Under the pieces are notes generated by a model. The model did not search any database, was not told the origin of the DNA, and worked only from the letters and a program-made list of their open reading frames with translations. The translations under genes were made by a program, and so were the position numbers. From Microcaldota archaeon (GTDB lineage: Archaea; Micrarchaeota; Micrarchaeia; Micrarchaeales; CABMGC01), in contig JAGWGX010000006.1 in NCBI GenBank assembly GCA_028867145.1, forward strand, positions 1-38,164: 38,164 nt of DNA, read 5' to 3'. Below, piece after piece: positions 1-7,127 of the stretch. Position 1 is the stretch's first letter; each line of letters opens with the position of its first letter.

Positions 1-246
1 CTTTACCTCGCTTGCGTTGTGAAGGGGAACCACGCAGCTTCCGTTGAGCGAGCCGTATGCGCAGCTCTGAGTTGAATTCACAGGGCCTGCGCCCCCGGAA
101 GTGGAGGAGACAACGAGCAAAAGCGCAACCAAAAGCACGACAAGCCCGATCAGGGCCACGTGTATGTTGTCAAGCCCGCCCATTTTGCCCAGCGGCCTGA
201 CCACTATTCCTGCTTCCTTTGCTGCTTTCTTTTGCTTTGCTTGCAT
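1..246 (-). CDS. Partial single-pass membrane protein, N-terminal 82 codons
   Basis: This gene runs off the left edge, so only its N-terminus is visible. The ATG at 246 opens a Lys/Ala-rich cytoplasmic stretch of about 28 residues. It is followed by one hydrophobic helix around residues 30-48 (IHVALIGLVVLLVALLLVV) and then a Ser/Gly/Asn-rich segment with two cysteines, probably outside the cell. No family is recognised. The start lies only 11 nt beyond the 3' end of the tRNA-Arg gene on the same strand, and no separate TATA box is evident, so tRNA and gene are probably co-transcribed. The coding frame is supported by its uninterrupted length and typical codon use. Confidence 0.7.
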   Translation of the reverse strand, partial: MQAKQKKAAKEAGIVVRPLGKMGGLDNIHVALIGLVVLLVALLLVVSSTSGGAGPVNSTQSCAYGSLNGSCVVPLHNASEVK

Positions 247-257
247 ATGAAACACTA

Positions 258-345
258 CGGGCTCGACGGGATTTTCACAATTGTTTTGAACCCGTGACCT
301 TTGCCTTAGGACGGCATCGCTCTATCCAAGCTGAGCTACGAGCCC
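258..345 (-). tRNA. tRNA-Arg (CCU) with a 13-nt T-loop intron
   Basis: The minus strand folds into a cloverleaf: acceptor GGGCTCG/CGAGCCC, D-stem GCTC/GAGC, anticodon loop GTCCTAA giving anticodon CCU (reads AGG), T-stem ACGGG/CCCGT and discriminator G. The 27-43 pair is an A-A mismatch, and CCA is not encoded. The T-loop is 20 nt instead of 7. Removing 284-272 (13 nt) restores a perfect TTCAAAT loop, which places an intron between positions 59 and 60. Around it TTCA pairs with TGAA (4 bp), with three-nucleotide bulges AAA and AAT. Cleavage after the second bulge base on each side, the usual archaeal bulge-helix-bulge rule, gives exactly this intron. Without the intron the tRNA is 75 nt. Confidence 0.9.
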
Positions 346-365
346 AAACTTACTTTTGCTATAGA

Positions 366-376
366 TTATTTATAAC
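366..376. promoter_or_regulatory. Shared TATA element between tRNA-Arg and aroA
   Basis: The AT-rich stretch reads TTTATAA on the plus strand and TTATAAAT on the minus strand. Its centre, near 372, is about 28 bp from the aroA ATG at 400 and about 27 bp from the tRNA 5' end at 345. Both distances match the usual archaeal TATA-to-start spacing. One element could therefore serve both directions, and aroA would be leaderless. Confidence 0.6.
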
Positions 377-399
377 CCTATCGGCACAAAATAGGCTTT

Positions 400-1716
400 A
401 TGACATCCGTACTCGTAGCCAAGTCTACTCTCTCAGGGGAGACGAGCAGCCACCCCAGCAAGAGCTACACTCACAGGGACATAATAATTGCGGCTCTGGC
501 AAAAGGAAGGAGCACGATAATAAACCCTCTTGTGTCAAGGGACACCGAGGCCTCAAGGCTTGCTGCGCAGTGCCTTGGCGCGATGGTCGAGAATGGGGTA
601 AACTCAGTAGAGGTTACAGGCACAGGAAAGGTGGAATTCCTTGACAGCCTCTTCTGCGCTGGAAATTCCGGAACAACGCTTAGGATAATGACCGCGCTTG
701 CGGCGCTTGATAGCAGGAGAATAGAGCTTTACGGGGACAAGAGCCTTAACAAGAGGCCAATGGATCACCTGACCTCCGCTCTTGATGCAGTTGGGGCCCA
801 CACGAAGCTTACAAAAACGCGCAGATGGACAGGAAAGAAGTATGTGACGGAGAGCACAGCGCCCGTTTTCGTGGAGGGGCCGGTGAAAGGGAGGGAGATA
901 GTGATAAACGGATCCCAATCAAGCCAGTATGTTTCCGCACTCCTTGTTGCAGCCCCGCTTGCAAAAAGCGGAATGGACATTGAGATAGAGGGAGGCGCAG
1001 TCTCAAAGCCTTACATGGACATAACCGTCACCACCATGAAGAAGTTTGGAATAAGGTTTGACATTGAAATCCCGCACAAAAGATACGCGATACAAAAGCA
1101 GGACTACAAGCCTGCGACGGTAACGGTGCCTACCGACTACTCGGGTATGGCATTCCCGATGGCTGCAGGAATACTGAGCGGCAGAGGTGTCACAATAAAC
1201 GCGCTTGAGGACGATCTTCCGCAAGGTGACAAGGAGATAATAGGAATCCTTGAGAGGCTTGGAGCAAAGATAAAGACAGGAGAGGGAAAGATTGAGGTCC
1301 ATCACTCAAAAATGCTTGAGGGCGGGGAGTTTGACCTTTCGAGCACGCCGGACCTCGTGATACCTGTCGGGATACTTGGAGTAATCTCCAAAAAGCCGCT
1401 TACAATAAGCAATGTCGCGCATGCGAGGAGAAAGGAGACTGACAGAATAAAGGCTCTTGCACTTGAGCTAAGAAAGGTCGGGATGAGGACAGATCAGTTC
1501 TATGACGGACTCACAATAGAGCGCTACAACGGTATCCATGGCGCCGTGCTGGAGTCATATGACGACCACAGGATGTTCATGGGCATGACAGTGGTTGGGA
1601 TGTACGCAGGAAACACCCAGGTGAACGGAATGGAATCCGTTAACGTCTCATTTCCCGGATTTGTAAAGGAGATGCAAAAGCTAGGTGCCAATATCAAAGT
1701 GCTTGCAAGAGGCTAA
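400..1716 (+). CDS. aroA: 3-phosphoshikimate 1-carboxyvinyltransferase (EPSP synthase)
   Basis: This enzyme joins phosphoenolpyruvate to shikimate-3-phosphate, the sixth step of the shikimate pathway, in the cytoplasm. The 438-residue length is typical. Family landmarks are present in order: the SKSYTHR substrate-binding segment (K21, S22, R26), NSGTTLR at 89-95, RPMDHL at 119-124, GSQSSQYVSALL at 171-182, SKPYMDIT at 202-209, the catalytic-region Asp of TPDLVIP (D318), RRKETDRIKAL with E346, and DDHRMFMG at 388-395. The ATG at 400 sits about 28 bp after a TATA box, so the transcript is probably leaderless. It converges on argS with only a 3-nt gap. No other shikimate genes are in the window. 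Confidence 0.97.
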   Translation: MTSVLVAKSTLSGETSSHPSKSYTHRDIIIAALAKGRSTIINPLVSRDTEASRLAAQCLGAMVENGVNSVEVTGTGKVEFLDSLFCAGNSGTTLRIMTALAALDSRRIELYGDKSLNKRPMDHLTSALDAVGAHTKLTKTRRWTGKKYVTESTAPVFVEGPVKGREIVINGSQSSQYVSALLVAAPLAKSGMDIEIEGGAVSKPYMDITVTTMKKFGIRFDIEIPHKRYAIQKQDYKPATVTVPTDYSGMAFPMAAGILSGRGVTINALEDDLPQGDKEIIGILERLGAKIKTGEGKIEVHHSKMLEGGEFDLSSTPDLVIPVGILGVISKKPLTISNVAHARRKETDRIKALALELRKVGMRTDQFYDGLTIERYNGIHGAVLESYDDHRMFMGMTVVGMYAGNTQVNGMESVNVSFPGFVKEMQKLGANIKVLARG

Positions 1717-1719
1717 ATT

Positions 1720-3615
1720 TCACATCCTCTCTATTGGCTCTATTCCAAGCAGCCTTAGCGCATTTCCCATCGTCTGCCTAACGCAGCTTGTTATCTGCAA
1801 GCGCGTCTCCTTCGCATCTCCGCCATTTATGATTGGCATTTTTTCGTAGAACTTTCCAAATAGCGATGAGAGCATGATCACATAATCGGTGATTAGGTTT
1901 GGCCTGTACTCCTCTCCCACCTTCTCAACAAGTGATGGGAACTCCCCGATATGCTTTATTATTTCAAAGTCCTCTCCGCGGCTTATCGCCTTCGGATCTG
2001 GAGACCTGTTTTTGTATTCGCCCTTTTCCAGAACCCTTGTTGCCCTTGCGTATGTGTAGAGGCATGATGGCCCCGAGTCTCCTTCAAAGTTGAGCGCTTT
2101 CTCCCATGAGAAGGTTATCTCAGTTTCGGGGGCAAACTTTAGGAACTCGAACTTTATTGCTGAGAGCGCAACAGCATTTGCAATCATCTCAAAGGAGCTT
2201 TTGTCGGTTATTTTCTCGCTCTGCGAGACTATTTTGTATGCCGCATCTTTAACCTCCCTTAGCAGGTCATCGCCAGTGTAGTTCTTGCCGTCCCCCATCC
2301 ATGTGCCCTTTCTCGTGCTAAGCCCAGTCCCTGCAACAGTAACTCTTCCGTATGCAAGGTGTATCAGGTTCTTTGCGGCCTCCTCATGGCCCACAAGCGC
2401 AAACATCGCACGCATCACCTGCTGCTCGTACTTTTGCGAGGCATCTATTATGTTGACTGCCTTCTTGACGTTTCCAAAGTTGCGCTCCTCCCCAGAGCTT
2501 GAGGTGGTATAGAGGCTTTTTGAGTTCTGTTGCTTCTCTATGAATTTTTGGTACCTAAAGCCCGCTTCGATTATCCCGAATTTCCAGAGGTGGAAAGCAA
2601 AGTCCTTTGCGATGTATGTTGCGGCGCCGTTGCTCCTGACGATTATCTTTGCCTCTTCCTCGTTTCCTGCAAACTCCTTGTCGTATCTTGCGAGCCTGCC
2701 CATCTTGACAATGAGGGATCCCTTGTACTTTGTCTCATCGCTCGCCTTTTCCATCACTCCCTTCCTTGTAGCAAGCTCAAGCGCCTTCTCAAGCAGCTTT
2801 GCGCGCAGTATGTCGCTCTCCCAGATCATGACGTCATGGTAGATCTGGTAAGCGGATGCAGTCTCGCGCTGGGCGAGCATGCACCTTTGTGCCATCTCGC
2901 GCACCATCCTTGACTCCTCCGAGTTTAGGTCCTCAAGGCTTTTTAGCATCAAATCCATCTCATGCTTTAGGTCTGGCTGCGCTGCAAGCCTCTTGTTCAC
3001 CTCAACGTACTGCTCGCCAAGCCACTGGTCGTATTTTTTGTCGGGTTTTGCATCTAGGTTCTTTAGGCCCCAGAGGCTCTCGGCCATCTGCAGCCCAAGG
3101 TCATCAATGTAGTCCTCTCGCTCCACGAGGTAGGAATTAAATGAAAGTATGTTTGAGATCGCATTTCCAAGCACCGCATTCCTCACATGACCAACATGCC
3201 ATGGCTTGTTTGGGTTAACACTTGGGAACTCCACTATCACCTTCTCTTGTTTTCCAATCTCCGATGCACCGTACCTTTCCTTTTCACTATTAACAGCATC
3301 CATCACGAGCCTCGAGTACGCAACTCGGTCAAATGTTGCATTCACGTACCCGTTTAGCTCCGAAATCGTGAGTATAAGTTTTGTGGGCCTTGCTTCGGAT
3401 GCGACTCTTTGCGCTATCTCCCTTGGGCTTTTCTTGAACTCCTTTGCGAGCCTAAAGCAAATCGAGGTGCTAAGGTCCGCAATCTCGTTTTTTGGGGTGC
3501 TAAGTGTCGGGCTTAGCTCCTCCTCCCTGAGATCTATCCCAAAGGAGCCCTTTATGGACGCCTTGACTAGCCCTATGAACTCCGCCCTTACCTGCGCGGC
3601 AGGATTTGAGTGCAT
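1720..3615 (-). CDS. argS: Arginyl-tRNA synthetase
   Basis: This class I enzyme charges tRNA-Arg with arginine. Residue numbers are from the ATG at 3615 (631 aa). The N-terminal additional domain (about 1-105) leads into the Rossmann fold with the HVGH version of HIGH at 140-143, preceded by the ArgRS-typical VNPNKPWHVGH. The KMSKS counterpart is STRKGT at 433-438, where ArgRS commonly departs from consensus. The C-terminal helical domain carries the ArgRS-like YARATRVLEKGE stretch and binds the anticodon. An upstream in-frame TTG at 3639 would add 8 residues, but the TATA box at 3643-3650 predicts transcription starting near 3620, so the ATG at 3615 is preferred. A tRNA-Arg gene lies 1.4 kb away. 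Confidence 0.96.
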   Translation of the reverse strand: MHSNPAAQVRAEFIGLVKASIKGSFGIDLREEELSPTLSTPKNEIADLSTSICFRLAKEFKKSPREIAQRVASEARPTKLILTISELNGYVNATFDRVAYSRLVMDAVNSEKERYGASEIGKQEKVIVEFPSVNPNKPWHVGHVRNAVLGNAISNILSFNSYLVEREDYIDDLGLQMAESLWGLKNLDAKPDKKYDQWLGEQYVEVNKRLAAQPDLKHEMDLMLKSLEDLNSEESRMVREMAQRCMLAQRETASAYQIYHDVMIWESDILRAKLLEKALELATRKGVMEKASDETKYKGSLIVKMGRLARYDKEFAGNEEEAKIIVRSNGAATYIAKDFAFHLWKFGIIEAGFRYQKFIEKQQNSKSLYTTSSSGEERNFGNVKKAVNIIDASQKYEQQVMRAMFALVGHEEAAKNLIHLAYGRVTVAGTGLSTRKGTWMGDGKNYTGDDLLREVKDAAYKIVSQSEKITDKSSFEMIANAVALSAIKFEFLKFAPETEITFSWEKALNFEGDSGPSCLYTYARATRVLEKGEYKNRSPDPKAISRGEDFEIIKHIGEFPSLVEKVGEEYRPNLITDYVIMLSSLFGKFYEKMPIINGGDAKETRLQITSCVRQTMGNALRLLGIEPIERM

Positions 3616-3642
3616 TTTATCACTTACCCTTCGAGTCAAATT

Positions 3643-3650
3643 CTTTTATA
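3643..3650 (-). promoter_or_regulatory. TATA box of argS
   Basis: The minus strand reads TATAAAAG here. A start 26-27 nt downstream falls near 3620, just before the ATG at 3615, which makes the longer TTG-initiated reading unlikely. Confidence 0.6.
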
Positions 3651-3721
3651 GCCTTTGGTGGCTTGTGGCGGTGGGAGCATCCAACTTTTGCTTTTTTTAG
3701 CTTAAGCCTTTTAGATTTTCC

Positions 3722-3744
3722 ATGCCCATCTAAAAACGGGGCAT
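3722..3744. promoter_or_regulatory. Inverted repeat flanking the probable TATA box of the AbrB-like gene
   Basis: ATGCCC (3722-3727) is repeated inverted as GGGCAT (3739-3744) around an 11-nt AT-rich centre containing TCTAAAAA. That centre lies about 30 bp before the start codon at 3765, where a TATA box is expected. The arrangement fits an operator through which the downstream DNA-binding protein could control its own gene (inference). Confidence 0.4.
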
Positions 3745-3764
3745 TTCTCCCTTAAAGTGTTCAA

Positions 3765-4646
3765 ATGGTCAAGGTCTACAAGAGCAAGGAGAAGCTGGTG
3801 ATATACGTCCCATTTGAGGTAAGCACGGGGCTTAGCCTAAAGGAGGGGGACGAGGTCGATTTCTTCAAATACAACCAGAATGCGTTCATCTTCGCAAAGA
3901 AATCCGACATCACCGAGATGATAGTAGGGAAAAGGTCGCAGGGAGCAGAGCCGCAGACATCAGAGCAGGCTGACTCCGCAGGAGAGATTTCGGCTGAGGA
4001 TGTGAGCGTGCTAAAGAAGCTCGACACGCTGAAGTACGGCATGAGGACAAAGGAAAACGTCGTGAAAATGCTCACAAAGGAGGAGAGGATCACACTAAAG
4101 GGGCTTATGAAAAAGAAGGCGGTATCGCTTTTTGCAAAGGACAAGAGCAAGGAGCCGCTCTTTAGCATCTCGAAAGGAATTTACGATAAGTACCTGATGA
4201 GAAAGAAGGCAGGGGAGGCTTTGCAGCCCGTAAAAAACATGCAGCAAGTGGCAAGGGCCCCTGAGAGTAGAACAGGTTATCAAAGGCAGGATAACTCAAT
4301 GGGAATTGAAAATGAGAATGTCAAGATACTTGAGAAGAACGGATTCATTGTGCTTCCCTACGAGGCGGAGGCCTCCGCGCTCTCGCTTGCACTTGAGCAG
4401 AGCATCAGGAGGGGAATGGTCCTTGGGACAAGGTCGTTTAACAAGAAATTCTACATAATACTCAGGTCCTATTTTGACAGGCACGGCGCAAAGATACTAA
4501 AGGCGCTAAAGGACGGGGAGATGAAGGTCACGCAGATAGCAAGGGAGGTCGAGATAGACGAGGATGGGGCAAGGGCGATCCTTTATTTGCTTGCTGAGAG
4601 CGGGGATGTGAGCGAGAAGAAAAAGGATGTCTTCACGATTGCCTGA
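3765..4646 (+). CDS. Putative transcription regulator: AbrB-like N-terminus and winged-helix-like C-terminus
   Basis: This 293-residue protein has no firm family name. Residues 1-45 resemble an AbrB/SpoVT swapped-hairpin DNA-binding domain (VYKSKEKLVIYVPFEV, then LSLKEGDEVDFFKYNQNAFIFAKK). A charged, largely helical middle (50-170) follows. Residues 190-235 form a compact segment (NGFIVLPYEAEASALS...). The last 60 residues look like a winged helix: LKALKDGEMKVTQIAREVEIDEDGA reads as helix-turn-helix, followed by a beta-wing. It is probably a cytoplasmic regulator or nucleic-acid-binding protein. An inverted repeat over its promoter suggests autoregulation. It converges on sec61beta with a 2-nt gap. 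Confidence 0.75.
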   Translation: MVKVYKSKEKLVIYVPFEVSTGLSLKEGDEVDFFKYNQNAFIFAKKSDITEMIVGKRSQGAEPQTSEQADSAGEISAEDVSVLKKLDTLKYGMRTKENVVKMLTKEERITLKGLMKKKAVSLFAKDKSKEPLFSISKGIYDKYLMRKKAGEALQPVKNMQQVARAPESRTGYQRQDNSMGIENENVKILEKNGFIVLPYEAEASALSLALEQSIRRGMVLGTRSFNKKFYIILRSYFDRHGAKILKALKDGEMKVTQIAREVEIDEDGARAILYLLAESGDVSEKKKDVFTIA

Positions 4647-4648
4647 TT

Positions 4649-4804
4649 TTATATTGTGGCAAAGTGGTCAAGCAGAAGGATCACAACCGCAAAGAGCGCA
4701 ATCACAATAAGTACCAGCTTTGCGTTCATGAGCGGCCCTTTTGATGGTGCATCGTACATGCTCATCACTCCTGCCTGGTTCTGCGGTGTTGATATTCCTG
4801 CCAT
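4649..4804 (-). CDS. Preprotein translocase subunit Sec61beta (SecG-like), 51 aa
   Basis: This very small gene encodes a tail-anchored protein: a polar N-terminus with the family-like AGVMSMYDAPSKGP segment (residues 11-24), then one transmembrane helix (about 28-45, AKLVLIVIALFAVVILLL) and a short tail. This matches archaeal Sec61beta, the peripheral third subunit of the SecYE channel, in length, order and the N-terminal Gly-Val/Leu-Met motif. The minus-strand sequence AGGAG lies about 10 nt before the ATG and TTTAAATAATC lies 25-37 nt before it, giving both a ribosome-binding site and a TATA-like box. The neighbours are a regulator (convergent) and thrS (upstream). Confidence 0.8.
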   Translation of the reverse strand: MAGISTPQNQAGVMSMYDAPSKGPLMNAKLVLIVIALFAVVILLLDHFATI

Positions 4805-4841
4805 GTAAACACTCCTAATTCTCTAAAAGATTATTTAAACC

Positions 4842-6566
4842 TTAGTTAGCTCCTGAAACTTTTGTTTCATTCTCTACCTTTATTTTTTCTATGAACTCCT
4901 CCACTTTAACCCCAAACTTCTGTCCGCCGCTCCTTGTCCTCACCGCAATCGTCTGTGCATCCATCTCCTTTTGGCCCACAATTAGCATGTATGGCACCTT
5001 CATGAGCTGCGCCTCCCTTATCTTGTACTCAAGCGTCTTGTCCGAGACGTCTATCTCGACCCTCATTCCAGAATCTTTGAGCTCGTGGTATACCTTGCTT
5101 GCATAATCGTTTGCCCCCTCCGAAATTGAGATTACCTTTGCCTGGACTGGCGAGAGCCATGTCGGGAACTTTCCCTGGTAGTGCTCGATTAGTATGCCGA
5201 TGAATCTCTCAAGCGAGCCGTATATTGCCCTGTGAATAACCACAGGGGTGTGCTCCTTTCCATCCTCCGCGACGTATGAGAGCCTGAAACGCTTTGGCAT
5301 CTGCATGTCAAGCTGTATCGTTCCGCACTGCCACTCCCTCCCAATAGAGTCCTTTATGTCAATGTCAATCTTCGGTCCGTAAAACGAGCCTTCTTTCTCC
5401 TTTATCTCATACTTGAGGCCTTTTGCCTTTATTGCATTTTCAAGTATGCCTGTCGCAATCTTCCACTCCTCCTCGCTTCCCATATGGCTATCAGGCATTG
5501 TGGAGAGCTTTATCTTGTGGGTGAGCCCAAACACCCTGTACATCCTCTCAAGAAGCTCGAGCAGCTCGGTTATCGTCTCCCCCGCCTTTTCAGGTGTCGT
5601 GAATATATGTGCGTCGTCTTGGGTTAGTATCTTTACCCTAAAGAGCCCGCTTGCTACCCCGCTCAGCTCATTTCGATACAGAGGGTCGAAGTCGGACATC
5701 TTCACGGGAAGGTCGCGATAGCTCCACTTCCTTGACCTGTAGACAAGGAAGGTTGAGGGGCAGTTCATCGGCTTTAGCCCAAACTCCTCATCGCCAAGCT
5801 TTGTGAGGAACATGTCCTCCATGTAATGGTCGGAGTGCCCGCTCACTCCCCAGAGCACGGTGTTTGCAAGCGCAGGGGTGCTCACCTCAAGGTAGTTTTG
5901 CTTTGCAAGCTCTTCCCTGATGAAGCTTTTGAGTGTGTTGAAAAGTATGACCCCGTTGTTGTGCCAGTAGACCATCCCTGGCGAGACCTCCTGGAAGGAG
6001 AAGAGGTCGAGTTTCTCCCCGATTATCCTATGGTCTGTTTCAGGAAGCCCTGCAAAGTCGCTCTTCCTAATTCGCGCGAACATCTCATCCTCGCTTGCCT
6101 TCCTTGTCTCCTTGATTGCCTTCTTGTCAATAATAATCTGAGCAACATTCTTGGCCGCATTTGAGTAGTTCCTCGACTGCTCCGCAAGCGGATGCCCCTT
6201 GATCTTTAGCGAGTACTGCTTTGACCACCCAAACGGCGCCCTGAAAACTTCTATGCCCTCTTTTTTCGCCTCATCTTCCATCACTCCAAGCAGCCTTAGC
6301 GCATCGGACGGGCTTGAGAGGTTGCTGCTAAGGTGGGCGTACGGGTAGAGAAGGAGCTTGTTTATCCCCAGCTTTCTCAAGAACTCTTTTGCCTCGCTTA
6401 TAGCCTTAATCGCAATCTGCTCATCGTCGCCCTTCTCCACGGTGGTGAAGAGCACAAGCGTGTTTTCGTACCTGGACTTTATCTTCTGTGCCTCCTCGGC
6501 TAGCGCTATCTCCTTTTTTATCGGCTCGAACTCGATAAACTCGACGTGCTGCTGGAGGATCCTCAT
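4842..6566 (-). CDS. thrS: Threonyl-tRNA synthetase, archaeal type
   Basis: This class II synthetase charges tRNA-Thr. Residues 1-140 form the archaea-specific D-aminoacyl-tRNA-deacylase-like editing domain, which replaces the bacterial TGS/N2 region and normally removes serine mischarged to tRNA-Thr. The catalytic core (about 185-470) shows KPMNCP at 265-270 with zinc ligand C269, motif 2 YRNELSG at 297-303, TQDDAHIF at 315-322 with zinc ligand H320, and a later VVIHRAIYGSLERFIG motif 3. The C-terminal anticodon-binding domain follows. The length of 574 is slightly short for archaeal ThrRS (usually about 610-640) but no domain is missing. The ATG at 6566 is about 10 nt from the predicted transcript start. 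Confidence 0.95.
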   Translation of the reverse strand: MRILQQHVEFIEFEPIKKEIALAEEAQKIKSRYENTLVLFTTVEKGDDEQIAIKAISEAKEFLRKLGINKLLLYPYAHLSSNLSSPSDALRLLGVMEDEAKKEGIEVFRAPFGWSKQYSLKIKGHPLAEQSRNYSNAAKNVAQIIIDKKAIKETRKASEDEMFARIRKSDFAGLPETDHRIIGEKLDLFSFQEVSPGMVYWHNNGVILFNTLKSFIREELAKQNYLEVSTPALANTVLWGVSGHSDHYMEDMFLTKLGDEEFGLKPMNCPSTFLVYRSRKWSYRDLPVKMSDFDPLYRNELSGVASGLFRVKILTQDDAHIFTTPEKAGETITELLELLERMYRVFGLTHKIKLSTMPDSHMGSEEEWKIATGILENAIKAKGLKYEIKEKEGSFYGPKIDIDIKDSIGREWQCGTIQLDMQMPKRFRLSYVAEDGKEHTPVVIHRAIYGSLERFIGILIEHYQGKFPTWLSPVQAKVISISEGANDYASKVYHELKDSGMRVEIDVSDKTLEYKIREAQLMKVPYMLIVGQKEMDAQTIAVRTRSGGQKFGVKVEEFIEKIKVENETKVSGAN

Positions 6567-6598
6567 TTTGATACCTTTATTTTCTTTATGAATACAGG

Positions 6599-6617
6599 TA
6601 TAAATAATTATATAACC
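6599..6617. promoter_or_regulatory. Divergent promoter region, thrS and DUF192 gene
   Basis: The minus strand carries TTATTTATACC for thrS and the plus strand carries ATTATATAACC for the DUF192 gene, partly overlapping. The plus-strand box is centred about 25-27 bp before the ATG at 6636, so that transcript is probably leaderless. Confidence 0.5.
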
Positions 6618-6635
6618 GCATAGAAGCTGAGTTAG

Positions 6636-7103
6636 ATGAATAGTTCGGCACCCATTATAATAGGGGTAATTTCCACGGTGCTGCTCATTGCGATAATCTA
6701 TTCTTTAACAACCCAAACAAAAACGGCAAGCTACTCCCAGTTTGGCATCGGGGGAAAGAACTTCACGCTGACTTATGTTGCGACAAACCAGGCTAGCTGG
6801 GAGCATGGGCTGATGAATACGACTATAACAAACGCGACAACGATGCTCTTTGTCTTCCCAACCCCTGCGAATTACCCCTTTTGGATGCTTGACACATACT
6901 CAAACCTGGACATGATCTGGATAAACGGAAGCACCTCATCTGGAAAAATAGTTTACATTGCGGCAAACGCGACAAGCTGCTTCAACCCAAACTTGTGCAC
7001 AATCTACAACCCCAACAGGCTTGCAAATTTTGTCATTGAGGCAAAGGCAGGATTTGTGAAAAGAAACAATGTGAGCCTCGGACAGGTAGTCTTGCTAAGA
7101 TAA
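6636..7103 (+). CDS. Secreted or membrane-anchored DUF192 protein
   Basis: This 155-residue protein has an N-terminal signal-anchor helix (about 6-26, IIIGVISTVLLIAIIYSLT), so the rest lies outside the membrane. Residues 35-155 match DUF192: the GLMNTTI early motif, the MLFVFP strand, FWMLDTYSNLDMIWING (FWM.NT..pLD..fI. in the family), a Cys pair (C in SCFNPNLC) before the Y.P..LA segment, and VIEAKAGFVKRNNVSLGQ at the end. The molecular role of DUF192 is not settled. The gene ends 24 nt before the convergent end of the first large surface protein. Confidence 0.85.
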   Translation: MNSSAPIIIGVISTVLLIAIIYSLTTQTKTASYSQFGIGGKNFTLTYVATNQASWEHGLMNTTITNATTMLFVFPTPANYPFWMLDTYSNLDMIWINGSTSSGKIVYIAANATSCFNPNLCTIYNPNRLANFVIEAKAGFVKRNNVSLGQVVLLR

Positions 7104-7127
7104 TTGGTGTTTCAAGATTGCCTGTTA

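Noticed and set aside
3616-3639. Longer argS start at TTG 3639
   Set aside because: The TATA box at 3643-3650 predicts a transcript that begins after this codon; ATG 3615 fits better.
4296-4484. Small minus-strand frame within the AbrB-like gene
   Set aside because: Shadow of the coding frame on the plus strand; unlikely composition and no initiation signals.
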